The position numbers and the translations under genes are program-made. The notes under the pieces are model-generated. The model saw nothing but the letters and a program-made list of their open reading frames with translations, did not search any database and was not told the origin of the DNA. Below are positions 36,936 through 46,429 of a stretch of DNA of 64,000 nucleotides, one piece after another (within the stretch, counting starts at the first letter, position 1; every line of letters begins with the position of its first letter). Source of the DNA: Sphingomonas sp. Leaf32 (GTDB taxonomy: Bacteria > Pseudomonadota > Alphaproteobacteria > Sphingomonadales > Sphingomonadaceae); NCBI RefSeq assembly GCF_001421765.1, contig NZ_LMLA01000009.1:62001-126000 (forward strand). The letters are read 5' to 3'.

Positions 36936-38080
36936 CGCAGTGCCGGCGACACGCCGCCATGCGTATCCACCCGCGCCTCGACCGACATGCCGGGGCGCAG
37001 CCGCGGGAACAGCGGATCGTTCCGGTCGATCGCGATGCGCACCGGAATGCGCTGTGCCACCTTCACGAAATTGCCGGTCGCATTGTCGGCACGGATCACG
37101 GCGAACTCATTGGCGGCGGCGGGAGCGATCCGCTCGACCCGGCCATGCAGTTCGGCGCGGTCGAGGGCGTCGACCCGAACGGTCGCGGGCTGACCCGGCG
37201 CCATCCGTGCGGTCTGCGCTTCCTTGAAATTGGCGGTGACCCACACCGTCGGCGGCACCAGGAACATCATCTGCGTGCCCGCCGTCACATATTGGCCCAG
37301 CCGCACCCCGACCTCGCCCAGCCGTCCGCCCTGCGGCGCGCGGATGACGGTGTTCGCTAGGTCGATCTCGGCCAGCCGGACGGCGGCGCGCGCATTCTCG
37401 ACCGCCGCGTTCAGCCCACCGCGCCCGACGGTGACCGTACGTACCTGCTCCTGCGCGACGCTGCGTTGCGCCTGTGCCTGCGCCACTCCGGCTTCGGCCG
37501 CGCGCAGGGCGGCCAAGGTCTGGTCCCGCTCGCGCAACGACACCGACCCTTCGCGGACCAGATCGTTGACGCGCGCCATATCCGCCTGCGCCCGCGCCAG
37601 CTGCGCGCGCGCATTCTGCACCGCCGCGGCCTGTCCACCGAGGCTGGCTTCGCTCGACCGCTCGCTCTGTTGCGAATTGGCAAGGTTAGCCTGTTGCGCC
37701 GCCAGTTGCGCCCGCGCCTGTTCGACCCGCTGGCGATAGATGCGGTCGTCGATCCGGGCGAGCACCTGTCCGCCCTTCACGTCCTGAAAGTCGCGGACCA
37801 GCACCTCGGTGACATAGCCGTTGACCTGCGGCGCGATGATCGTCGTCTGCCCCCGGACATAGGCATTGTCGGTCGCCTGAATCGCGCTGCCGAACGGCCA
37901 CAGACCCCATGCGTAGAGCGCCAGCGCGACACCGCCCAGCAGCAGCGCGACGAAGCCGATCGTCGATTTCAGCCCACCACGCGGCGGCGCCCAGCCGCGT
38001 GCGCGCACCGGTTCCTGCGGCACCTCGACCGGGTCGGCCAGCCGTTCCGCTTCATCTCGGGATAATCGGGAATCGGTCAT
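36932..38080 (-). CDS. EmrA/HlyD-like membrane-fusion adaptor
   Basis: The 382-residue protein has one N-terminal membrane helix (VALLLGGVALALYAWGLW), then split lipoyl halves (AQVNGYVTEVLVRD-like and RAPQGGRLGEVGV) around a long coiled coil rich in Ala/Gln. ATDNAYVRGQ is the classical EmrA start of the periplasmic part. The ATG at 38080 overlaps the transporter stop by four bases. It connects the 14-helix transporter to the outer-membrane channel. Confidence 0.93.
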   Translation of the reverse strand: MTDSRLSRDEAERLADPVEVPQEPVRARGWAPPRGGLKSTIGFVALLLGGVALALYAWGLWPFGSAIQATDNAYVRGQTTIIAPQVNGYVTEVLVRDFQDVKGGQVLARIDDRIYRQRVEQARAQLAAQQANLANSQQSERSSEASLGGQAAAVQNARAQLARAQADMARVNDLVREGSVSLRERDQTLAALRAAEAGVAQAQAQRSVAQEQVRTVTVGRGGLNAAVENARAAVRLAEIDLANTVIRAPQGGRLGEVGVRLGQYVTAGTQMMFLVPPTVWVTANFKEAQTARMAPGQPATVRVDALDRAELHGRVERIAPAAANEFAVIRADNATGNFVKVAQRIPVRIAIDRNDPLFPRLRPGMSVEARVDTHGGVSPALR

Positions 38081-39749
38081 GACATCTGTTTCTGTCGCAT
38101 CTGCTGCACGGCGGCGAGATCGGCGGCCAGCGGGTTCTGTCCGCGCAACCGGAAGCGCAGCCACAGCGCCCCCAGCCACAGGACGACCGCCGCCGACAGC
38201 ACCGCGACGCCGAGGAACACGTCGTTATAGGCAAGGATGTTGGCTTCGCGCGTCACCTGCTGCCCCAGCAGCCCCGCGCCCGATGCCTGCCGCAGCGTGG
38301 CATCGCCCAGCACGCGCGCATAGGCACCGCCCAGTTGCTGGATACGCTGCACCACCTGCGGATCGGTGGCGGTCAGCGTCTGGGTCAGTTCGAACGCGTG
38401 GTATTTTTCCCGCACGATCTGGAACGATCCCAGCAGCGCGGTCCCGGCAAGGCCGCCCAGCGTCTGGGTGATGCTGAAGATCGCCGAAAAGCTGATGATA
38501 TGGCTCGGCCCCCGCGCCAGCGCACGGAAGATGCCGATCATCACCATCGGTCCCAGGAAATAGAGCGCGGCGAAGGCGATGATCCCCTGGCTGAGATACA
38601 GGCTGGACGGACGCGTCAGGTTGGTCGAATCCGAATCCATCCACGCACCGATCCCGATCAGCGCGACCGCGATCACGACCGGCTTGTACAGGTCCTGCAT
38701 GTTCAGCGTCTTGAGGCCGACGACGATCCCGGCGATCGAGGCCAGCGTCATGACCAGGCTGAGCGTCACCAACTGATCGTTGCCCATGCCGACGACGGTC
38801 AGCAGCCCGACCGCGCCGAAGCTCTGTTCGGACAGCAGGATGCGGAGTGACGCGGCCACGACCGCGAACCGGATGATGTTGCGGCCCAGCATCCAGCGGG
38901 TGTTGAGCAGCGGGTTGGCGCGGTTATGCTCGATCAGCAGCGCGCCGCCGATCAGCGGGATGGCGGCGGCGGTGGCATAGCCCAGCCACGGGGTCGACCA
39001 CCACTGGATACGTCCCTGCACCAGCACGGCGCACAGCAGCGCGATGCCGGGCGCGAACAGCGCGAAGGTCAGGAAATCGATCCGCTCGAACGCCGGCGTG
39101 CGCTCGGACGGGGGCAGGCGCAGCAGCGCGACCGACCCCAGGCACATCAGCGTCAGCCCCAGTTCGAACCAGAACAGCGCCTCGATCCGCCCATCGGCCA
39201 GCAGCAGCGGCGACAGGGTGCGCGCCAGCGGCAGCGCCACCTGCGACGCGCCGAAGCCGATAATCATGCCTGACAGGCGCGCGGCGGCGGGCAGCGACTG
39301 CATGATGTAGAGGAAGCACAAGGTCGTCAGCGCGCTGGCCGCGATCCCCGATGCGCCGCGGACGATCAACTGCACGCCATAGCTGTGCACGACGAGCTGC
39401 AACATGTTCAGGATCAGGAACGCGACCAGGAACACGCGGGTAAAGCGCTGCATTCCGAATTGCTGGCGGAACTTGATGAGCAGCATCGACATGCAGACGC
39501 TGGTCATCGACGAAATCGCCGTCAGCCAGCCGCCCTCGACCGGGGTCAGGCCCAGCGCGCCCTGAATCTGCGGCAGATTGGCGATCAGCAGCCCGTTGTT
39601 GAACCCGCCGGTTACGCCCAGCAGGATGCCGATCGCGAAATAACCGACCCTCCGCCCGAACGGATGGTCGGGCGTCGCGGGGGAACCGGGCAGGAACGGC
39701 CGCTCGTGCGGCTTGAATTCATACGCCGGGGCGATCGCCTTGGCTCCAT
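38077..39749 (-). CDS. EmrB-like (DHA2) MFS drug transporter with disrupted or unusual start
   Basis: The frame encodes an EmrB-type 14-helix transporter. Unbroken similarity to the family extends back to about 39726 (AYEFKPHERPFLPGSPATP, then GYFAIGILLGVTGGFNNGLL), and the frame stays open to an in-frame TAA at 39780-39778. Yet between that TAA and the first standard codon (ATG at 39507, inside the second helix) there is no ATG, GTG or TTG. An ATG at 39749 lies one frame off; one extra G right after it would give MGAKAIAPAYEF, a normal start for this family. A deletion, a sequencing error or a non-standard start are all possible. The end coordinate is the presumed original ATG. Confidence 0.8.
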
Positions 39750-39768
39750 ATGGGGGTATTGACCTAGC

Positions 39769-39797
39769 AACAACTTGTTACGGAACGGATCGTTCCG
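39769..39797. promoter_or_regulatory. Paired palindromes in the emrAB / M14 divergent promoter
   Basis: Two palindromes sit side by side: AACAACTTGTT at 39769-39779 and CGGAACG-GAT-CGTTCCG at 39781-39797 (perfect 7-bp arms). They lie just upstream of the EmrB-like gene and 99 bp before the M14 peptidase start. They look like repressor binding sites; no regulator gene is adjacent. Confidence 0.6.
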
Positions 39798-39895
39798 GCT
39801 GGGCAATGGATACGCCGGTTCCGTTGCTCGCAAGCCACACGTCACCCTGGCACGGTATGACTGGCATCGCCGGTAACATCCGCTACGATCGTCCC

Positions 39896-41668
39896 ATGCG
39901 TCTCCTGATCCTCGCCGCCGGCCTGCTCGCCGCTCCCCTAGCCGCCCAGACATCGCTCGAAGCACCGCTGCCCCCGGTCCGCCCATGGCACGGCGCCAGC
40001 GAAAAGCTGGTCGTGAAGCCGGGCGATCCGTGGATCACCCCGGCGGAGGCGAGCGGCTTCGTCACCACGCCCGATTATGCCGCGACCCGGGCCTGGATCG
40101 ACCGGCTGGTCGCCGCATCCCCGCTGCTGTCGATCGAGACGTTCGGGAAAAGCCCGCAGGGTCGCGACCTCTATGCGGTGCGCGCGCACAAGGGCACGAC
40201 CCCTAAGCCCGTCGTGCTGGTGCAGGCCGGCATCCATTCGGGCGAGATCGAGGGCAAGGATGCCGGGCTGATGCTGCTGCGCGACATCGCGCTCCGGGGC
40301 AAGGACCGGTTGCTCGACCGGGTCGATCTGGTGTTCGTGCCGATCTACAATGTCGACGGGCACGAACGTTCTTCGCCGTTCAACCGCCCGAACCAGCGGG
40401 GGCCGAAGGACATGGGCTGGCGCACTACCGCGCAGAACCTGAACCTCAACCGCGATTACCTGAAGGCCGACGCGCCGGAGACACAGGCGATGATCGGCCT
40501 GATCCGCCGGGTCGATCCGATCCTGTATCTCGACCTGCACGTCACCGACGGCATCGACCATCGCTACGACGTGACCTATGCATTTTCAGGCTGGCGAGGC
40601 TATTATGCGCGCTCGGCGGCAATCGGGCGGTTCCTCGACACGCGGCTGCGGCCGGCGATGGATGCGGCGCTGAGGCGGAACGGCCATATCCCCGGCTATT
40701 ATGTCAGCACGCTCGACAACCGCGCGCCGGAGAAGGGCATGACGCAGGATGTCGACACGCCGCGTTTCTCGACCGGCTATGGCGACGTCGCGCACATCCC
40801 GACCGTGCTGGTCGAGACGCATTCGCTCAAACCCTATCGCCAGCGCGTGCTCGGAACCTATGTCTTCGTCGAGGAATCGCTACGCCTTGCCGGGGAACGC
40901 GCGGTCGAACTGCGCGCCGCGATCGATGCCGACCGGGCATCGCGCCCGATAACCGTCACGACATCGTGGAAACAGACGCCCGATCCGATCTACAGCGTCG
41001 ACTTTCTCGGCCTCGCCCACGACACCTATCGCTCGCCCGCCTCTGGCCGCGACGAACTGCGCTGGCTGCCCAAACCTATAACTTTCAAAATGCCGGTCTA
41101 TGGCAGCAATCCCGAGAAGACGGTGACGCTGCCGAAGGCGTGGTGGGTGCCCGCCACCCTTCCCCATGTCATCGACCTGCTGAAGCTGCACGGCGTGACC
41201 GTCCAGCCAATCGGCACCCCGCAGACGCTCGACCTCGACATGGCGCGCGCGACCGATCCAAAGCTGAAAGCGGCCAATGAAGGCCATATCCCGCTGGAGG
41301 CGACGATCGTTCATGAACGCCGCCGCGAAACCATGCCCGCCGGGTCGGTCCGCGTGCCCGCCGACCAGCCGCTCGGCCTGCTCGCCGCCTTCCTGCTCGA
41401 ACCCGAAAGCGAAGACGGCGTGCTGGCATGGAACCTGGCGCCGGGAATGCTGCAACGGACCGAATATATCGAAGGATACGCCATCGCGCCGCTGGCCGAC
41501 CGGATGCTGGCGACCGATGCGAAGCTCAAGGCGGAGTTCGACGCGAAGGTCGCCGCCGACCCGACGTTTGCCGCCGATCCGACCGCCCGGTTGCAGTGGT
41601 TCTATGCCCGCACGCGCTATTATGACGAACGGTTCCTGCTGTACCCGATCGGGCGCGAGGTGAATTGA
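39896..41668 (+). CDS. Secreted M14-family zinc carboxypeptidase-like protein
   Basis: The 590-residue protein has a signal peptide (MRLLILAAGLLAAPLAAQ). The M14 zinc site is visible as HSGEIEGKD and a later LDLHVTDG histidine, with a conserved VETHSLKPY further on. It is longer than classic carboxypeptidases, with about 200 extra C-terminal residues that may form accessory domains. It probably trims peptides or peptidoglycan fragments outside the cytoplasm. The start at 39896 opens the signal peptide. Confidence 0.82.
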   Translation: MRLLILAAGLLAAPLAAQTSLEAPLPPVRPWHGASEKLVVKPGDPWITPAEASGFVTTPDYAATRAWIDRLVAASPLLSIETFGKSPQGRDLYAVRAHKGTTPKPVVLVQAGIHSGEIEGKDAGLMLLRDIALRGKDRLLDRVDLVFVPIYNVDGHERSSPFNRPNQRGPKDMGWRTTAQNLNLNRDYLKADAPETQAMIGLIRRVDPILYLDLHVTDGIDHRYDVTYAFSGWRGYYARSAAIGRFLDTRLRPAMDAALRRNGHIPGYYVSTLDNRAPEKGMTQDVDTPRFSTGYGDVAHIPTVLVETHSLKPYRQRVLGTYVFVEESLRLAGERAVELRAAIDADRASRPITVTTSWKQTPDPIYSVDFLGLAHDTYRSPASGRDELRWLPKPITFKMPVYGSNPEKTVTLPKAWWVPATLPHVIDLLKLHGVTVQPIGTPQTLDLDMARATDPKLKAANEGHIPLEATIVHERRRETMPAGSVRVPADQPLGLLAAFLLEPESEDGVLAWNLAPGMLQRTEYIEGYAIAPLADRMLATDAKLKAEFDAKVAADPTFAADPTARLQWFYARTRYYDERFLLYPIGREVN

Positions 41669-41872
41669 CCGAATACCGGGTGCGGTGGACATTCCGGTAA
41701 AATTGAACGAACCCTGCCCCCAAATCTCCGTCATCCCTGCGCAGGCGGGGATCCATAGACGCCACGGTCTCGGATCGGACCGCAGCGGTTGCGTCTATGG
41801 ATCCCCGCCTGCGCGGGAATGACGGGCCGAACCGATTGGCCGCCAGAAGAACGCGATGGAGAGCCTGACCCC
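41669..41872. repeat. Gap with family C palindromic element
   Basis: A near-perfect 34-bp inverted repeat has arms at 41729-41762 and 41791-41824 (core ATCCCCGCCTGCGCGGGAAT). The same family occurs at 51432-51527. The promoter of the following two-component operon must lie to its right or inside it. Confidence 0.85.
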
Positions 41873-42583
41873 ATGACCGCCCCTTCGATCATCGTCGTCG
41901 AGGACGATCCCGCGCTGCGCACCCTGACCGCCCGCGCGTTGCAGGAAAACGGCTATCACGTCCGCACCTGTTCGGCCGCGCCCGAAATGTGGCTGGCGCT
42001 GGAACAGGGGCCGGTCGACCTGATCCTGCTCGACATCATGCTGCCGGGCACCAGCGGCATCGACCTGTGCCGCCAGATCCGCCAGAACAGCGCGGTGCCG
42101 ATCATCTTCGTATCGGCCAAGGGCAGCGAGGTCGACCGCGTGATCGGCCTCGAACTCGGTGCCGACGACTATCTGCCCAAGCCGTTCGGCACGCGCGAGC
42201 TGATCGCCCGCGTCCGCGCCGTGCTGCGCCGGGGCGAGCTGAACGCCCAGGCCGCACAGCGCGAAGAGGGCATCTACAGCTTCGAAGGCTGGACGGCGAA
42301 CGTGCCGCGTCGCGAACTGACCTCGCCCACCGGTGCGCAGGTCGACCTGACCGGTGCGGAATTCGACCTGCTGGTCGTGCTGCTCGACCATGCCCAGCGC
42401 GTCATCGCCCGTGAACGCCTGATCGAGCTGTCGCGCACCCGGCTGGGTGACAGTTCGGATCGCAGCATCGACGTCCTTATCAGCCGGTTGCGCCGCAAGC
42501 TGTCGACCGCCGGCGGCACCCCGCCGATCGTCACCGTGCGCGGTGTCGGCTATATGCTGAACGTGCCGGTGGAACGCCGTTGA
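41873..42583 (+). CDS. OmpR-family response regulator
   Basis: The 236-residue protein has a receiver domain (D54 in ILLDIMLPG, conserved Lys in YLPKPFG) and a winged-helix DNA-binding domain (DRSIDVLISRLRRKL, VRGVGYML). Transcription and translation are coupled to the following kinase through overlap of its TGA with a TTG start. The target genes are unknown; the carbonic anhydrase cluster downstream is a nearby candidate only by position. Confidence 0.93.
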   Translation: MTAPSIIVVEDDPALRTLTARALQENGYHVRTCSAAPEMWLALEQGPVDLILLDIMLPGTSGIDLCRQIRQNSAVPIIFVSAKGSEVDRVIGLELGADDYLPKPFGTRELIARVRAVLRRGELNAQAAQREEGIYSFEGWTANVPRRELTSPTGAQVDLTGAEFDLLVVLLDHAQRVIARERLIELSRTRLGDSSDRSIDVLISRLRRKLSTAGGTPPIVTVRGVGYMLNVPVERR

Positions 42584-43917
42584 AGCGGTTGCCGGCATTG
42601 CCGGTTGGGCTGATCGGCCGGATCGTCGCGATCCTGCTGCTGACCATCGTCATTGAATTCGGCGTGTCGGTGCTGCTGTACGAACGCGCCAGCCAGTTTT
42701 CGGTGCGCGACGACGAAGCCCGTCGCCTGGCCGAACACCTCGTCATCGCGAGGCGCATCGTCGAGGAACGCCCAGTCGACCAGCGCGCCGGCATGGCGAC
42801 CGAGTTGACGACCGAACGCTATGCCGTGCAGTGGCGTGGCTCCGCCCCCGAACTGCCCGCCAGCGGCACCGAACTGCGCGAGATGGAGCAGCAGATTCTG
42901 GCGTGGGAGCCGAGCCTGGCCCCCACCGGCCTGCACCTGACGCTGATCGGTCAGGGGCGGCGATCGGTGGTCAGCGGAGCGCTGCGGCTGGAGGATGGCA
43001 GCTGGCTGTATTTCCGCACGCTCGAACCGCTGCGCGCGTTCGACCTGGCGATCGGTCGCATCCTGCTGGCGCTGATCCCCGCCATCGCGCTGATGGTGGT
43101 CGGCGGCCTGCTGATCCGCCGGACGCTGCGCCCGATGCGCCAACTGGCCGATGCGGTCGACCGCTTCGGCCCCGGCGGCGGGTCGACCCTGCCGACGATC
43201 GAGGAAGCAGGGCCGGGCGAGGTCCGCCGCCTCGTCGTCGCATTCAACGGGTTGCAGGCGCGCATCCATCGGCTGATCGACGAACGGACCCGCGCGCTCG
43301 CCGCCGTCGGCCATGACCTGCGCACGCCGCTCGCCCGGCTGCGGCTGCGCACCGACGCGATCCCCGACCGTGACCTGCGCGACACGGTGCAGAACGACTT
43401 GGCCGAAATGGAAGCGATGGTCACCTCGCTCCTCGCCTTTCTGGGCGGGGAGAGCGAGCCGGAGCGCGCCGTGCTGGTCGACATCGCGGTGCTGTGCGCC
43501 AGCATCGTCGACGATGCCGCCGACCATGGCCACGAAGCGACCTATGTCGGCCCCGACCATTTCGAACGCGCGGTGCGCCGGTCGAACTTCCGCCGCGCCG
43601 TCACCAACCTGGTCGAAAACGCGATCCATTATGGCGGTGGCGCGACGCTGACCCTGGGGATCGAGGATGGCGCGACCGTGATCCGGGTGGAGGATGACGG
43701 CCCCGGCATTCCCCCCGAATCGCTGGCCGACGTCCTCGAACCGTTCGTGCGGCTCGACACCGCGCGCAAACGCGACACGGTGGGATTCGGCCTCGGCCTC
43801 TCGATCGTGCAGCGCGCGGCGGAGGCGGAGGGTGGCCGGCTGGAGCTGCGTAATCGCGACGGCGGCGGCCTGTGCGCCGCGATCGTCCTGCCTGCACCTT
43901 TCGCACCGCAGCAATAA
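42580..43917 (+). CDS. EnvZ-like sensor histidine kinase
   Basis: The 445-residue protein has two membrane helices (about 10-34 and 162-182) around a periplasmic sensor of about 125 residues, a HAMP linker, the phospho-acceptor H245 in GHDLRTPLARLRLR, and an ATPase domain (VENAIHYGG, DDGPGIPP, GFGLGLSIV). The H-box resembles EnvZ. The start is a TTG at 42580 overlapping the regulator stop; a second TTG follows at 42589. It is the partner of the preceding regulator. Confidence 0.9.
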   Translation: MKRLPALPVGLIGRIVAILLLTIVIEFGVSVLLYERASQFSVRDDEARRLAEHLVIARRIVEERPVDQRAGMATELTTERYAVQWRGSAPELPASGTELREMEQQILAWEPSLAPTGLHLTLIGQGRRSVVSGALRLEDGSWLYFRTLEPLRAFDLAIGRILLALIPAIALMVVGGLLIRRTLRPMRQLADAVDRFGPGGGSTLPTIEEAGPGEVRRLVVAFNGLQARIHRLIDERTRALAAVGHDLRTPLARLRLRTDAIPDRDLRDTVQNDLAEMEAMVTSLLAFLGGESEPERAVLVDIAVLCASIVDDAADHGHEATYVGPDHFERAVRRSNFRRAVTNLVENAIHYGGGATLTLGIEDGATVIRVEDDGPGIPPESLADVLEPFVRLDTARKRDTVGFGLGLSIVQRAAEAEGGRLELRNRDGGGLCAAIVLPAPFAPQQ

Positions 43918-44016
43918 TTCGTTACACGGCCGCCGAACGTAGCAAGATTGCGGCGTCTATATCGTATCCACGAACCGGTGGCCCTGCGCCGCTGTCATGG
44001 TTTGGAGGGAGAAACG

Positions 44017-44712
44017 ATGAACGACGTGATCGGCCGGGTATTCGGCTTTGAAAAGGATGTGTTTGGCAGCGATGCCGACCTGTATTCGAAGCTGGCGACC
44101 GATGGGCAAAGCCCGAAGGTCCTGATGATTTCCTGCTCGGACTCGCGCGTCGTCCCTGAACATATCCTGCAGGCGAAGCCCGGCGACGTGTTCGTCATCC
44201 GCAACGCCGGCAACATCGTCCCCCCCTTCACCCAGCAGAATGGCGGCACGACCTCCACGGTCGAATATGCCGTCGCAGTGCTGGGCGTCACCGACATCAT
44301 CGTGTCGGGCCATTCGGGTTGCGGCGCGATGGGCGCGCTGATGAAGCCCGATACGCTCGCTGGCCTGCCCAGCGTCGCCGCGTGGCTGCGTCACAGCCAT
44401 GCCGCGCATTCGGTGGTCGAAAACAGCTATCCCGATCTCGACGATGCCGCCGCCGTCCGCGCCGCCAGCCTCGAGAACGTCGTGGTCCAGATTTCGCACC
44501 TGCGCACCCATCCGGCGGTCGCGTCGCGCATCGCCAAGGGCGAGTTGACGCTGCACGGCTGGTTCGTCGACATTCACGCGGGCACGATCCTCGCGCTGGA
44601 CGGCACGACCGGCCGCTTCGCACCGATCAACGAGGATCGCCCACTGCCGGTGGCCCTGCCCGCCGCCAAGCGCCTCGCTGCGGATTTCGTGACGGCGGAA
44701 GCCGCCGAATAA
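44017..44712 (+). CDS. Beta-class carbonic anhydrase (first copy)
   Basis: The 231-residue enzyme interconverts CO2 and bicarbonate. Zinc ligands C40 (with D42 and R44 in SCSDSR), H99 and C102 (GHSGCGAM) are all present. The start MNDVIGRVFGFE has GGAGGGAG just upstream. It is only distantly similar to the second carbonic anhydrase at 46426 (different N-terminus and spacing), so the two are not a recent duplication. A stem-loop lies between it and the SulP gene. Confidence 0.95.
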   Translation: MNDVIGRVFGFEKDVFGSDADLYSKLATDGQSPKVLMISCSDSRVVPEHILQAKPGDVFVIRNAGNIVPPFTQQNGGTTSTVEYAVAVLGVTDIIVSGHSGCGAMGALMKPDTLAGLPSVAAWLRHSHAAHSVVENSYPDLDDAAAVRAASLENVVVQISHLRTHPAVASRIAKGELTLHGWFVDIHAGTILALDGTTGRFAPINEDRPLPVALPAAKRLAADFVTAEAAE

Positions 44713-44774
44713 CCAGTTCCTGCGGGTTGGCGGGGCGAATCTTCCCTCCCCCGTTCCGCCGGCCGTGGGTTCCG

Positions 44775-44808
44775 CGCCGGGCGTGCTTCCCCCAAAGCAC
44801 GTCCGGCG
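44775..44808. other. Stem-loop between carbonic anhydrase and SulP genes
   Basis: A 14-bp stem with one G-T wobble (CGCCGGGCGTGCTT / AAGCACGTCCGGCG) and a six-base loop lies 29 bp before the SulP start. No T-run follows, so it is more likely a processing, attenuation or mRNA-stability element than a full terminator. Confidence 0.55.
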
Positions 44809-44836
44809 CACCCTGTTTCAAAGGCTATCGACCGCC

Positions 44837-46429
44837 ATGTCGTCGCAACCCTCTCTGATCGCCAATCTGCGACAGGATATTCCCGCCTCGATCGTGGTGG
44901 CGCTCGTCGCGCTGCCGCTGTGCCTCGGCGTCGCGCTCGCCTCCGGCGCCCCGCTGTTTTCCGGGCTGATCGCCGGCATCGTCGGCGGCATCGTCGTCGG
45001 TTCGCTCAGCAAGTCTCCACTGTCGGTCAGTGGCCCCGCCGCCGGGCTGACCGTGATCGTGCTCGACGCGATCACCAAGCTGCCGAGCTTCGAGGCGTTC
45101 CTGCTCGCCGTGTTCCTGGCGGGCTGTATGCAGATCCTGCTGTCCTTTTCGCGTTCGGGCGTGCTGGGCGAATTCGTGCCCTCGTCGGTCATCACCGGTA
45201 TGCTGGCCGCGATCGGCCTGATCCTGATCCTGAAGCAGGTGCCGCACGCCATCGGCTATGACGGCGATCCGGCGGGCGATTTCCGGTTCAGCCAAGGCGA
45301 TGGCCTCAACACCTTCAACACCATCCTGTTCGTGCTGCGCGAGCAGGTCGTGTGGGGGGCGGCGATCATCGCGGCGGTCAGCATCGCGTTCCTGTTCTGG
45401 TGGGACAAGAACAAGCCCAAGGACGGCCCGTTGCGCTTCGTGCCGGGGCCGCTGGTCGTCGTCGTCGGGTCGATCGCGATGAATGCGCTGTTCGGTGCGG
45501 TGGCACCTGCGATCCAGGTGAAGCCGAGCCATCTGGTCAGCGTGCCGATCGCCGATGGCCTGGGCGGCTTCGTCAAGCTGTTCAGCCTGCCCGACTTCGG
45601 CCAGATCGGCAACGCGACCGTGTGGACCGTCGCCGTCACCCTCGCCATCGTCGCCAGCCTCGAATCGCTGCTGTCGGTGAAGGCGGTCGACGAACTCGAC
45701 CCCAAGCGCCGCGTGACCAACAAGAACCACGAACTACTGGCGCAGGGCGGCGGCAACATCCTGTCGGGGCTGATCGGCGGCCTGCCCGTCACCTCGGTCA
45801 TCGTGCGGTCGTCGGCGAATGTCGATGCCAATGCCGCGTCCAAGATGTCGACGATCCTGCACGGCACCTGGCTGCTGCTCAGCGTCCTGCTGGTCCCGAC
45901 ATTGCTCAACCTGATCCCGCTATCGGCGCTGGCCGCGGTGCTGATCCAGACCGGCTACAAGCTGACCAAGCCCGAACTGTTCACCAAACGGTGGAAGCAG
46001 GGCATGACCCAGTTCGTGCCGTTCGTCGTCACCATCGCCGCGATCCTGTTCACCGATCTGCTCAAGGGCATCGTCGTCGGGCTGGTGGTCGGTTTCGTGT
46101 TCGTCATCGCCCGCAATTTCCGCCCGGCGGTGACGTTCGTGCAGGACGGCGAAGGCCCCGGCGCCAGCTGCATGGTGCGCGCAAAGCGCAACCTGTATTT
46201 CATCCACAAGGTCGAACTGACCAGGGAACTGGAGAAGGTGCCGGACGACTGCACCGTAGTGATCGATCTGTCGGCGACCAGCTATGTCGACCTCGACAAT
46301 ATCGACATCATCAACGGGTTCATCAAGAACGCGGGATATCGGGGCATCAACGTACTGGTGCGCGGCGACATCGCCGACAAGACCGCGCCGCAGATCAAGG
46401 CGCCGCGCAAGGAGGTCGCCTACGCATGA
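44837..46429 (+). CDS. SulP-family anion (probable bicarbonate) transporter
   Basis: The 530-residue protein has the SulP membrane domain with the typical PLCLGVALASGAPLFSGLIAG start, GPAAGLTV, and VTSVIVRSSANVDANAASK signatures, then a cytoplasmic STAS domain (TVVIDLSATSYVDLDN). SulP proteins carry sulfate, dicarboxylates or bicarbonate. Placement between two carbonic anhydrase genes, with a 4-bp overlap to the second, argues for bicarbonate. The start at 44837 is the first ATG that aligns with the family. Confidence 0.92.
   Translation: MSSQPSLIANLRQDIPASIVVALVALPLCLGVALASGAPLFSGLIAGIVGGIVVGSLSKSPLSVSGPAAGLTVIVLDAITKLPSFEAFLLAVFLAGCMQILLSFSRSGVLGEFVPSSVITGMLAAIGLILILKQVPHAIGYDGDPAGDFRFSQGDGLNTFNTILFVLREQVVWGAAIIAAVSIAFLFWWDKNKPKDGPLRFVPGPLVVVVGSIAMNALFGAVAPAIQVKPSHLVSVPIADGLGGFVKLFSLPDFGQIGNATVWTVAVTLAIVASLESLLSVKAVDELDPKRRVTNKNHELLAQGGGNILSGLIGGLPVTSVIVRSSANVDANAASKMSTILHGTWLLLSVLLVPTLLNLIPLSALAAVLIQTGYKLTKPELFTKRWKQGMTQFVPFVVTIAAILFTDLLKGIVVGLVVGFVFVIARNFRPAVTFVQDGEGPGASCMVRAKRNLYFIHKVELTRELEKVPDDCTVVIDLSATSYVDLDNIDIINGFIKNAGYRGINVLVRGDIADKTAPQIKAPRKEVAYA

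Noticed and set aside
44775..44808. Stem-loop as an intrinsic terminator between carbonic anhydrase and SulP
   Set aside because: There is no T-run on either side, so it is listed as a stem-loop of open function.
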